From positions 248,001 through 312,000 of the forward strand of contig NW_027331309.1 of the NCBI RefSeq assembly GCF_022965805.1: a DNA stretch of 64,000 nt, written 5' to 3'. A program made the translations under genes and the position numbers. Source of the stretch: Primulina eburnea (taxonomy: Eukaryota > Streptophyta > Magnoliopsida > Lamiales > Gesneriaceae). Below the pieces are notes generated by a model, which did not search any database, was not told the DNA's origin, and saw nothing but the letters and a program-made list of their open reading frames with translations. Below, in pieces: positions 46,385-57,306 of this stretch (its first letter is position 1; every line of letters begins with the position of its first letter).

Positions 46385-46993
46385 TATCATGTGATGATAT
46401 CCTTGCAAGTGCCAATAAAGTAAGGAATATTAGCCATCAAGTGATGCTCATTGGTATTGCTATCAATGGTATACAACATACCGCCCGCAGATGGGATTCT
46501 CAAGTTGAACGTTGATGCTTCCATTATTAATTCAAAAAATAGGTTGGAATGGGTTTGGTGGGTGGAGACACAAACGACCACATTTTGTTTGCAGAAGGAA
46601 ATTGCTTGTATGGGCGTTCCTCTCCTCATTTAGTAGAACTTATGGCAATTAAAGGAGTTTTGAAATCTTTAAACTCAAGCTGGACTACTTGGATTGTAGA
46701 ATCGGATGCACTCGCCGCCATCCAGGCCATTCGTAAGTCTATCCCTTTCTCCATGTATGCACCGTTAGCGGAGGAACGCCGTCTATGTATGATATTCCAG
46801 GAGCTGCACTTTACCATGGTAGAAGGAATTCAAATCAGATGGCACATCTCATGGCTACAAAGGCTTTATGTTTTAGGAACGATATAGTGTACAATGACGT
46901 GATTCCTATCTTCTTCAAAGATATTAAATATTGTGATGTAACTCGGGTTTAATATTTCTCAATGAAATTCTGATTCCTCTAAAAAAAAAAAAA
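46385..46993 (+). pseudogene. LINE-derived RNase H-like fragment with poly(A) tail
   Basis: Translations in two frames together resemble the RVT_3 RNase H-like domain found at the 3' end of plant non-LTR retroelements: PPADGILKLNVDASI in one frame (about 46478-46525), then LVELMAIKGVLKSL and TWIVESDALAAIQAI in another (about 46630-46735). The frame shift between them shows it is broken. A 13-base A run at 46981-46993 fits a retroposed 3' end. No RT domain remains. Confidence 0.65.
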
Positions 46994-49900
46994 TTGGAAG
47001 TTTACAATATTTTTCTTATTACAACTCTATTAACATAAAATTTTATCTGTTATTAGACACCATATTAGATCAGCCAACTACAACAGATTGTTTACGAATT
47101 CGTACCAAAAAAATCATTGTAATTGTACAAGTATAAATTCTGTACGGATGGATTTTCAAGTTTTTTTTTAAAAAAATCTATTTTAAGAAAGGGTATTTGA
47201 TCGATGTTGAATTTTATATGTACAATAGTATAACACTATTAATGTCATAGAAGTTTCATTGAATTGATTACTTCTGAACAACTGGGATTTAAAAATTAAT
47301 GGCTGGCCGACGACTTTTAACGTTTGAACTCCCCCCACGAACTATGGAATATCCTGACAATAAACTTGGAGGGAAAACAGTAAAATTGATCCCTAATTTG
47401 ATCTAATTTTGATTTTTATCCTATAATAAATTTTAGTTTCAGTATAATAACATTTTATTCTTTTAATTTACTTTATGCAAACACACTAACAAAACTTGGC
47501 ATATTTCTAGCAATGATTTACCGACTCTATGTCAGTAATATTCGGCATGCTTCAATTAGAATCACACAAAGATAGATTTGTTTAAATGTTTTTTCTTTAT
47601 TCACAGACAATGAGTTTCGATATATTAGGTATATCTATATTTATAGAAGCTTTAATCTTCGTACTTATCTGGATCTTTATGAAATAAGATCATAAACCTT
47701 TATATCTTAATGCACCGACCAAGATAGACCAATCTGGTATTTCATAATAAAGTGATATTGTGTCAACATTCTGTAATTTGAATCGATGTATATTTTTTCT
47801 AGTAGGTTCAAGAAGTGGCTCGCTTTTGAAATCTAAAGATGGTTTATACATATTCAAAAATGAACTTTTTGTCTTGTAGACAAGAAGTGTCTCCCACACA
47901 CATGTGCTCGAGCAACAGGCAGTACATAATTTCTTCGATGTAAACGTAAAGAATAACACATTATTGAATTTGAGACGTGATTTGTAACTCAAAATACACA
48001 AAAAGAAATTTTCTCCACGGTGCAATTGTACGGTGTGGAATCGATCTAAAGGAAACGAGAAAGAAAAAGAATAAAGAATATTAAGCTGATTCTCATTAAC
48101 TAGGTAGCCTGTAGAATTAATCAGATTTAATTTAATATACAGGGTAATTAATTAATTAATTAAGCATGTGATTTAGTCTTTATAAGTCGGTTAATGAAGA
48201 ATAAAATAAAATGATGCGTTAACAGGCATCCCACCAACCAGCTAGCGTTTAGCTGTTATACAAATTGCGAGGCGGCGTAAATTTTTTATTTGCTTTTCGA
48301 TTTTTAAAGGAAATTTATAATAAACGACATGAACAATTACCTTGTCTTTTTTGTAATTTTGGTGTTCAATATTATTAAATTTAAGTTTCATTTGTTATTT
48401 TTTTCGATTTTAATGTCATACTGATGTAGTTCAACATCGTTATTTTCGATGAGAATGGGCTAAAATTGCCAAAGATACAGTATTAAAACTGAAATATGGC
48501 AACATAAAATACCAAATCGTAAAGATGTATATATACTGGACAAAAAATGCAATTGTAGGGGAAAAATATTTCGATTAAATTTTTCTTAGATATTGTATTA
48601 TTACTAATATATTTTATTTTATTTTTTGGAAATAGAAGACGCGGAATCCTAGCCGGCTTAAGTTGGAGAAGGCAGCTTTTCGTCTCGAGTTTGTTCGTAG
48701 GTGATTTCGAAAATTTTACTTTTCGAAAAGGTAAAAGAACTGCAATCATTTCTTTTGGGCTTCTTTGTTTCTGGATTTTATGTCGTTAATTGGGATTTTT
48801 GTCGACTTTTGTCTATGTGCACATTAAATTTTACAATTTTGTTGGACCTTATTTGTCCATCGTTACGCTAATTTGCTATTTGACCTAGTTTTGTCGCCTA
48901 AAATGTCGAACAATGAGAGTAGGTGGGATTTGTCTTTGATCGAAATATTGTCCCCAGATTTTAAATGAAAACTTGATCGGTTCTTGAACTCGAAACTTCA
49001 TCTCTTATTATTATGCACCGGATCAATGAAAACTTGTTTGCATAGCTTAGAAACTAGAAAGGATGAGAGATTTTTACTAAATTTTTTTCAAAATAAAAAA
49101 CTCCGGAATTTTCGAAAATAAAATCAATCGCAGCACTAGAACTTTAACAAAATAATGATGCGCATAACTATATATTTTAAATGACACTTATTCTTGCTAA
49201 TTTGTTGCATATCTAAAACTAATGTCTTACATTACCTTGGGGCACATACTCAGCTCATAACTCTCCCTCTTTTTTACGATCTTATTAATATTTTTTCATT
49301 TTTTTAGAATCTCTAAATCTCATCAAATTTCAATGGATGCAATAATTTTTCCGGCTGATAGTGCAATCGAATTGTGATACTTAAACTGTTTTATGATTTA
49401 AAATTTATAATTATTATTAATTATAATTTTTAATAAAACGATATACATACTCTCTAACACTAAACTAATTTTTTTTCATAATAAAAACTAGTATATCTAT
49501 ATTATTAGTGATAAAATCAAGGGATTAATTTAATTGGCGATGAAAACTAAGCAAATCAGGAAATCATGAGGCAATTGCCGGATAGCAATCTACCCGACAT
49601 GGGAATATAAGCATGAATTGGACGTTTAGTGTCATTACAAAAACAAAAATCCTAACACCAACGTAAATTACCAAACTAAGGATGTCCACGCCATAACTGC
49701 ATAATTAATATTTTAATTAACAATAATTAACCCTGATTAAATTATCTAAATATGTTTGGTTCAAGGTAGACAAGGTGACGTCACGTGGTCCCCGGGTGTC
49801 ACCTCCTCGTGGTACATTACCTTGGGGCAGATATGTTTCTTACAAAAAAGAAAGTGAAGAGGGATATCCAGTCCGGCTGCCCGATGTTTAAAATAATCCT

Positions 49901-50309
49901 AGTATTATCCAATTATACTAGTGAGAAAATTAATTAATTAATAAGATTATATATGGTGTATAACCTCCAATATTTATAGTTAATTTTCATATGTTTTATT
50001 CTATATATGAAAGTCCTATAATATAAAAATATTTATTTATTTTCGATTATAGAGATATTTGAAACGAAGGTTTCATTCAATTCTAATTTAATGTCATCTT
50101 GAAATGGTCAATTTATCAATTTAAGAGATTCATAAAGTATTTATTTGAAAATTTATTAAAGAATATATTATATAATAAGATTTACAAATAAATTATGTGA
50201 CCAAAAGACTAAAAAAGGATTATAATTAAATTTCAACTTTATGCTATAGTAAATACAATACTTAAAACAAACGAGGAATATAGAATATAAGATGACATAA
50301 TTTGTAAGG
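46994..50309. other. Intergenic, including the distal GH3 upstream region
   Basis: No gene. 48400-48540 is a diverged partner of 5330-5470. The block ACATTACCTTGGGGCA occurs at about 49232 and again at about 49815. The remainder is AT-rich. Confidence 0.4.
49776..49800 (+). promoter_or_regulatory. Compact ACGT/G-box plus TGTC cluster upstream of GH3
   Basis: TGACGTCACGTGG (49776-49788) combines a TGACGTCA palindrome and a CACGTG-type ACGT core, both bZIP/bHLH targets. GGTGTC (to 49800) supplies a TGTC half-site of the kind bound by auxin response factors. It lies about 0.75 kb before the GH3 TATA box in a GC-richer island. Function is inferred from motif resemblance only. Confidence 0.35.
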
Positions 50310-50488
50310 CAAAAACTTATGTGAGACGGTCTCACGGGTTTTATTTGTAAGACGGATCTCTTATTTGGGTCATTCATAAAAAAGTATTACTTTTTATGCT
50401 AAGAGTTTTACTTTTTTTGTTAATATCGGTAGGATTGACCCGTCTCACATATTAAGATCCGTGAGACGGTCTCAAATGAGATCCACTC
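50310..50488 (+). mobile_element. GAGAC inverted-repeat MITE, copy 7, in the GH3 proximal promoter
   Basis: Near full length: the 5' end ACTTATGTGAGACGGTCTCA, then CTTATTTGGGTCATTCAT, ATTACTTTTTATGCTAAGAG, GACCCGTCTCACATAT, and the 3' end CGTGAGACGGTCTCAAATGA. The element ends 55 bases upstream of the GH3 TATA box. Confidence 0.87.
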
Positions 50489-50543
50489 AATTTGTAATAC
50501 ATAACTTCCCATAAAATAGGTGAAAAGGACAAATCTTGCTTCC

Positions 50544-50550
50544 TATATAA
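50544..50550 (+). promoter_or_regulatory. Probable TATA box of GH3 gene
   Basis: TATATAA, 116 bases before the ATG at 50660; the CT-rich leader between them fits a plant 5' UTR. Confidence 0.6.
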
Positions 50551-50659
50551 AAACCATCGGTTGTTCCTCAAAATTTGCACCACAAACACAATCTTGAAAC
50601 TCAATTCTCATCAAAGTCTACTACTCCTCAGCTTTCTTTCTTACTTACTTTCTCCGATC

Positions 50660-52939
50660 ATGGCGGTTGATTCTTCGCTCTCTCCGGCGGCTGTGAGCCA
50701 CCCGCCGAACGAGAAGTTCGCCAAGGCACTTCAGTTTATCGAAGAGATGACAAAAAACACGGATTCTGTACAAGCAAGGGTGTTGGCTGAGATTCTGAGC
50801 CAAAATGCTGAAACTGAGTACCTCCAGAGGTTCGATCTCGGTGGTGCTACTGATCGGGATTTGTTCAAGTCTAGGATCCCGGTGGTGACGTACGAGGATC
50901 TTCAGCCAGAGATTCAGCGTATCGCTGGCGGGGATTTCTCTCCAATTATTTGCTCTCACCCCATCTCTGAGTTTCTTACCAGGTAAATATATTGGAAAGG
51001 AAAGCGATAAATTTGTATATATTTCTTTCTTGTTGTAGCTAATTCTGATTCTGCGTAGTCTCGAGAAAAGGTGTTTTGCATGTCCCAGAAAGGGAAAAAA
51101 TATTTTCTGAGATCCAATTTTATGCATATTAATGAACAAAATGAAATTAAATTAGTTTGAAAACAAGAAAATATATGTTTTATTACACAATTAAGTTATA
51201 AATATAATTAGTTTTAGAATGAAAACCTTGTAACTAGTAAAGAAATATTTGCCAAAAGATTCAGAAAATTCAATTTTATAAAATAAATGACTACTGTTTT
51301 CTTTAGGGTTTTCTTACCACTTTATTGACTGAATATGCAGTTCTGGAACATCGGCTGGTGAAAGAAAGCTTATGCCGACAATAAAGGAAGAAATGGACCG
51401 CCGACAATTGTTGTATTCTCTTCTTAACCCTGTAATGAGCCTGTAAGAATATTCTAACATTATTATTGACTCATAAATGCAATATTATTATGAATAATTC
51501 CCACATAAAACATGATTTGCTAGATTGTAACGAATATTCTTCTGTTAATTGTGATCACCAGATACGTTCCAGGTCTTGACAAGGGAAAAGGGTTATACTT
51601 TCTTTTTGTGAAGGCCGAAGCGAAAACTCCGGGCGGGTTGGTTGCACGCCCGGTGCTCACCAGCTACTACAAGAGTGATCAATTCAAGACCCGACCCTAT
51701 GACCCGTATAACGTGTACACGAGCCCGGACGAAGCGATTCTCTGCTGTGATTCATTCCAAAGCATGTACACTCAGATGCTTTGTGGCCTTCTCATGCGTG
51801 AAGAGGTTCTCCGAGTTGGGGCCGTTTTTGCCTCCGGTCTTCTGCGAGCCATCCGGTTTCTCCAACTCAACTGGAGACAACTTGTGCATGATATCTCCAC
51901 GGGTTCCTTAAACCCTAGAATTACAGACAGTTCTATTCGAGAATGCGTGGCTAAGATTCTTAAACCAAACACAGATCTTGCTGATTTTATTGTCAATGAA
52001 TGTGAAGGCGAAAACTGGGATAGTATAATCCCAAGAATATGGCCGAATACAAAATATCTTGACGTTATTGTTACTGGCGCCATGGCACAATATATACCGC
52101 TTCTTGATTTCTACAGCGGAGGTCTGCCGCAAGCTTGCACCATGTACGCTTCCTCCGAGTGCTATTTCGGGCTTAATTTGAAGCCGATGACGAAACCTTC
52201 AGAGGTTTCCTACACCATCATGCCTAACATGGGATACTTTGAGTTTATTCCTCACGACCCGAATAATCCGATAACTCTCTCCCGGGATTCACCCCCACGG
52301 CTTGTGGATTTGGCGGATTTGGAGGTGGGAAAGGAGTACGAACTTGTGGTCTCCACCTATTCAGGTCTATGCCGATACCGAGTAGGCGACATCCTCCGAG
52401 TAACTGGTTTTCACAACTCCGCGCCGCAGTTCAAGTTCATAAGGAGGAAGAATGTTTTGTTGAGCATTGATTCTGATAAGACAGACGAATCTGAGCTACA
52501 AAAGGCAGTCGAGAACGCTTCGGTTTTGCTACGCCAGCACGATACTACCGTGGTGGAGTACACTAGCTATGCTGATACAAGTTCAATTCCAGGACATTAT
52601 GTGATCTACTGGGAACTGCTCATCAAAGATCCAACTAATCCCCCTAGCGACGATGTCTTAGCCAACTGCTGCCTAGTTATGGAAGAAGCTATGAACACAG
52701 TTTACAGACAATGCCGAGTCGCAGATAATTCGGTCGGGCCTCTAGAAATCCGGGTTGTGAAAATGGGGACATTCGAAGAGCTGATGGATTATGCGATATC
52801 AAGAGGCGCGTCGATTAATCAGTACAAAGCCCCGAGATGCGTGAGCTTCACTCCTATCGTTGAACTACTGAATGCTCGAGTTCTATCCGTCCATTTCAGC
52901 CCTGCAGCTCCCCAATGGAGGCCAGAGCGGCGCGTTTGA
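50660..52939 (+). CDS. GH3: GH3 acyl-acid-amido synthetase (group II, IAA-conjugating type)
   Basis: Three exons: 50660-50982, 51341-51442, 51562-52939; joins at CCAG|GTAAAT...CAG and CCT|GTAAGA...CCAG keep frame and give 600 residues. ATG 50660 is used; the open frame extends upstream only to a TTG inside the leader. Motif 1 [10 protein letters not shown] spans the first junction (about 108-117), motif 2 YASSECYFG lies at 337-345 and motif 3 YRVGD at 414-418: the three ATP/AMP-binding motifs of the GH3 adenylate-forming family. Sequence such as [11 protein letters not shown] and [12 protein letters not shown] matches group II enzymes, which link auxin to amino acids such as Asp or Glu and lower free IAA in the cytosol. 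Such genes are usually auxin-induced; a canonical TGTCTC was not seen close to the promoter, and a MITE lies beside the TATA box. The gene looks intact. Confidence 0.96.
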
Positions 52940-53348
52940 TCGCAGGAAGATTTTCGAGCAATGCTACCCAAAACAAACATGATCTGGAGACTGTCGACCA
53001 AAAGAATTCTTCTTTGAATGTGGACTATGTTTAAAGCTTTAGAAGTTTGTTGGGTTTCAAGTTTTGTTTTTGAATTTGATTGTATGCTTTTGTGTGTAAG
53101 ATTCAAATAACGTGCACTTCGTGATTGTCATGTAATGTCTGAAAGTTGGGGGAAAGCTAGCTGTCTATAGTTGTAAAGTGTGATGTTGTAGGGTTGAACA
53201 TATCTTTGTTTCGCATTGCAAGTAATTAATTATTCATCGTTGGTTAATTATCGATTATTTCGGAAATCCAATTGTGCATGATCTTCTCACATATTGAAGT
53301 CCTCGAATTCGCCTTTAGGGCACCATTGTTTCCTTTGCCTGTATATTG
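52940..53348 (+). other. 3' flank of GH3 gene
   Basis: Probable 3' UTR, less AT-rich than distal DNA, then intergenic sequence. No other feature seen. Confidence 0.4.
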
Positions 53349-53351
53349 TTA

Positions 53352-54034
53352 GGCATAGTTTGGTACATAGAATAAGAGATGGATTGATAAATAATCCTCT
53401 TTATCTCATGTTTGGTACATTTTTAAAAAGCTCGTGATATTATCATGGGCCCTTGATAAATAATTTTTTAAAATGATAAAATGTCCCTTCTATTAGGCGT
53501 GATAATTTTTATTTAATGATAAAATACATTACAAATGAATTAATTACCCTCAATTTATAGATTTTTATAAATCTATGCTATTAGGTAGAAATTAAAAGCA
53601 AATAAATATTTTTATTTATTTTTATATATTATATAATATGATAATGATATAAATGAATTCAAGATAATTATATAAATAATTTTTATAAATCTCTATAAAA
53701 TTATTAGTATCACTCGGTTAAGCTTAAAAATTGATATTTGACTTGACTCACAAAATCAAAAGCTCAATTATCATATTATATAATATATAAAATTAGGTGC
53801 AAGCACTATCGGTGCATGAACAGATAAAAAATATGAACTTAAGCAACAACTTTGAAATTATAAAATTTATTATGATAAGGTTAATTTTGTCATTACAATC
53901 TACTATATAAATTTAATCACTTTTATTAAAATCATACCAAACATTAGATATAATATCCTACATCTTATATATCATTAACATATCTTTATATTATATATCA
54001 CGTGTTTATCCTATCATGTGTACCAAATTATGCC
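53352..54034. mobile_element. Tourist-like (PIF/Harbinger) MITE with TTA target duplication
   Basis: Left end GGCATAGTTTGGTACA (53352) and right end TGTACCAAATTATGCC (ending 54034) are inverted repeats matching at 15 of 16 positions. TTA flanks both sides (53349-53351 and 54035-54037), the usual 3-bp PIF/Harbinger target duplication. A second, inner pair of TGTTTGGTA motifs is present on both sides (about 53408 and 53937). 683 bp, AT-rich, no transposase. Confidence 0.8.
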
Positions 54035-54037
54035 TTA

Positions 54038-57000
54038 CAATACTCTTTTTCATAAATTTAAACTAGCTTCTAGAGGGCATTACCCCATAATTAAATATTC
54101 TTTCTAAATAATGTTAACTTCACTCAACTTTAATTTTCTATATTAAAATATAATATGAACAAGTCTATCCAATGAAATTTAAAAATTTTCATAAATTTCA
54201 AATAAATGCTACCAAATTCTTATATATTTAATTTACTAGCAAATTTTTAAGAATTTTTTTTTTATTTTTCTTTTACTTGTTTCAGTTACTCCATGATTAA
54301 AAATTTTGTCCTTATTTTATTTCAGAAGGAAATATTTGTAAGTAGAATTTTTCAAGTAACAAGTCCAATTTGATGAAAAAAAACAAGTAACAAGTCCAAT
54401 TTTCTGATTTCATGTGAGTTTTAGTGTTATGTCGGTGTTTTTCAGAAGTTAACATTCTGGTAAAAATGACGAAAAATAAATTTCAAAAATACAAGTTAGT
54501 ATGCTATAACTTTCAATTGACTAATAACATTATCAAAAATGAAAAATGTGCAAGTTAAATGACCATTAACTATATAATTTTCTTCTTTTTTTTATAAAAT
54601 TTACATATAGCTATGCATCTAACTATATATGCTTCATATTTTCCAATATACCATAACCATCCCTTTTTTAAATTGAGGATATAGTTGTATTTTTTTTCCA
54701 GACAAGCTTTTGGGGAATATTTATTTGTGTAAATATATGAATATGTTTTTTGTAAGACGATCTATGTATCTATTTATATATTTCTGTGAGATGAGTCAAT
54801 ATGATCTATATTTAAAACGAAACTAAAAAGTAATATCTTTAATATAAAAAGTACTATTTTTTTAAGAATCAGGTCAGGTTGGAGGTCAAGTTCATAAAAT
54901 TGACCAGTGAGTCTTTATCGTTTTAGCACAATTTACTTTTGTTTTCTTTTGGGATTCTCAAAAAAAGTAAGATAAAGTGTTGGATTATATTTAAAATGAT
55001 ATGTAATGCACCAGTGACGTACAACTTATATGGTGTGTTGGACTGGGCTTTAGTTCGGTCTAAGTCTCGATCCATATATGCTGTATACATATATATTCTT
55101 TTGGGTTTAAATGTCATATTTATAATGTTTAAATAGGTTAGAGAATATTTATAATTATATCATTATGTAGATTGGTGGTTATGAAATTATATTATAAATA
55201 TATACCCTATCTTTAATTAAGAACCGGCCATTCACCTCTCCACATTTGGGGATTAGCCTACAAATAAAGCAAATTGAAATTATTTAAAATTCTAGTTTAA
55301 TTGGTCCATTAATTATTTGTACATTTTTATGATATATATTGATTTCGATTTGATTGATTCATTAATCATTCGAGAGACTCACATGAATTAATGATTATCT
55401 AGAACATATGATGACGATCATCTCATACCATATAGCATGTGTTCATTTTGATTCATCGGATCTACCGGTGACGTTACTCATATTTGATAAGCAACAGAAA
55501 ACAGACAATAACACCGATTGGAGAAGATTATTCTAAATACATTAACCAACGCAAACCAAATTTATATCTAAAATCTGCCTGTGTTAAAACCTAATCCACG
55601 CAGTATGTTAGGAGTGGTGATATAAAATTAAAATACACAGGCATGGCTGCAATAATATTCCGAGGTTGTTAATTGAATTTGCTGACATCTCCTGACTTTA
55701 TCTGAAACCCGGGGAGTGGAAGAGATTCTCTTCCAAAAGAGCTTTGTCGTGAAACCCAACGAGAGGTGGGAAGCACATGGTAGTGACACACGAAAGCCCG
55801 TCGAGTCACGAACCAATATTAAATGCCATATGCGAACATACGAAGCTTCATGGCTGCTTGCTTTGGCTGACATTTGAGAGAGACGTGTGCCATTCTTGTG
55901 GTCCCACGAGAATGTTTGAGGTAAAAAGTAAAATCTTATAAAATAATAAATAACAATTGGGGTTCACGTGAGATTTTAAATAAATAAGATATTCTTCACT
56001 TTATTTTTTTGTTTTACTTTTATTTGTAACATACTAAATAAAAATCTTTTGATGTAAACGATGTTTAACCGTGATATTTTACGATGAATCTGTTACTCTT
56101 GGCTCATGTTTAGTCTAAATAAAAGACAGGTTCAGCACGTGTCAATGTATTTTCTTATAAATATCAGGTTCAGATGTATAATTGAGATATTCTATATATT
56201 ATTATCCAGCAGCACCTTTAGTTGCTCCCCTTATATCCTCAGTCTAAGACCTTACATTTCATCATAGTTAAGCATCTTAAATATAAGGTTTATAAAAACT
56301 TATTCTTCAATTTTTATCTTAATATAAAAAAATAAAATTAAAAAGTTTCCTCTGATAATACGTTCTTTAGATCCAAAAGTTTTTGTTTCTGAACTCATCC
56401 CAAATAGTTGGTTTATGCTCTAAATAGTTCAAACATAATCGTCAAAATCTATTCAATGAAACACTACACGTTTAAACTTAAAGCCTGATCCATTCTCAAG
56501 GTTAATGGGTTTCAAATGATTATGTTTATAATATTGTTGATATTTTTAATCATTAATAAATAATATTTATATCACAGATCGAATAAAAAGAGTTTAAATG
56601 TCTGTTTTTTTTATGTCTTGTGATCTTGTCCAATAGTGTTTTCGATTTTTTTGTCCGAATTGTGGGTCATCCTTCGTTCTAAAACCTAAATTAAGACAAT
56701 ATCAAGAAAAATATAAACAAGTGAGGTGCTTTCCAAAATTGACACACTTTTTTTTGTTTCCTTATGATCAAGTGAAATCAACCCCACCATAAAACTCGTG
56801 CTTCATCTTCTTGGGAAACATCATACATAAATGGTGGAAATAATCCACCAATTGCCACAAATTCTGATTTAAAAAAATTTCCTGTAAGATCTCGATAATT
56901 TGGTATTTTTGCATGTTTTATGAAACTTGAAATGTTTAAAATTTTGTGACCCGTATCTAAATGACCCTATACGAAACATATAACCTACTTACACCTTTTT

Positions 57001-57306
57001 TTTCTTCCAAATTTAGAATAAAAATTGAATCTTTACAATAATAGCAATTGGCGTGGAATCTGTTTTATGACTTTATGACTCCCCCACAAGCTTTGTTTCA
57101 TCTTTTATGCCTACAGGCACTCTGCAAAAAAGTTCGAGATTAATTAATATTAAAATTAGCGAGGAAGCCGATGACCCTAGCTTTGCGATCATTACATAAA
57201 TGCACCCTCAAACTGTCCTCTCCAAGTCACTTTCCCAGAACTATTTCCTGTTAACCAGCATTAGCGTGAATTTTGGTCGTTCTTCGGTGATTTTTGTTCA
57301 AGAAAC
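54038..57306. other. Intergenic between Tourist-like element and NRAMP gene
   Basis: AT-rich, no gene supported. 54749-54930 is a strongly diverged, possibly reversed relative of the GAGAC MITE family (GTAAGACGATCT, AAAAAGTAATAT, AAAAAGTACTAT). The last 200 bases before 57307 are the probable promoter and leader of NRAMP, without a clear TATA box. Confidence 0.4.

Noticed and set aside
50310..50488. MITE palindromes as true auxin-response elements
   Set aside because: They read CGTCTC/GAGACG or GGTCTC, not TGTCTC/GAGACA, so the required TGTC core is absent in this copy; kept only as a hypothesis about promoter spacing.
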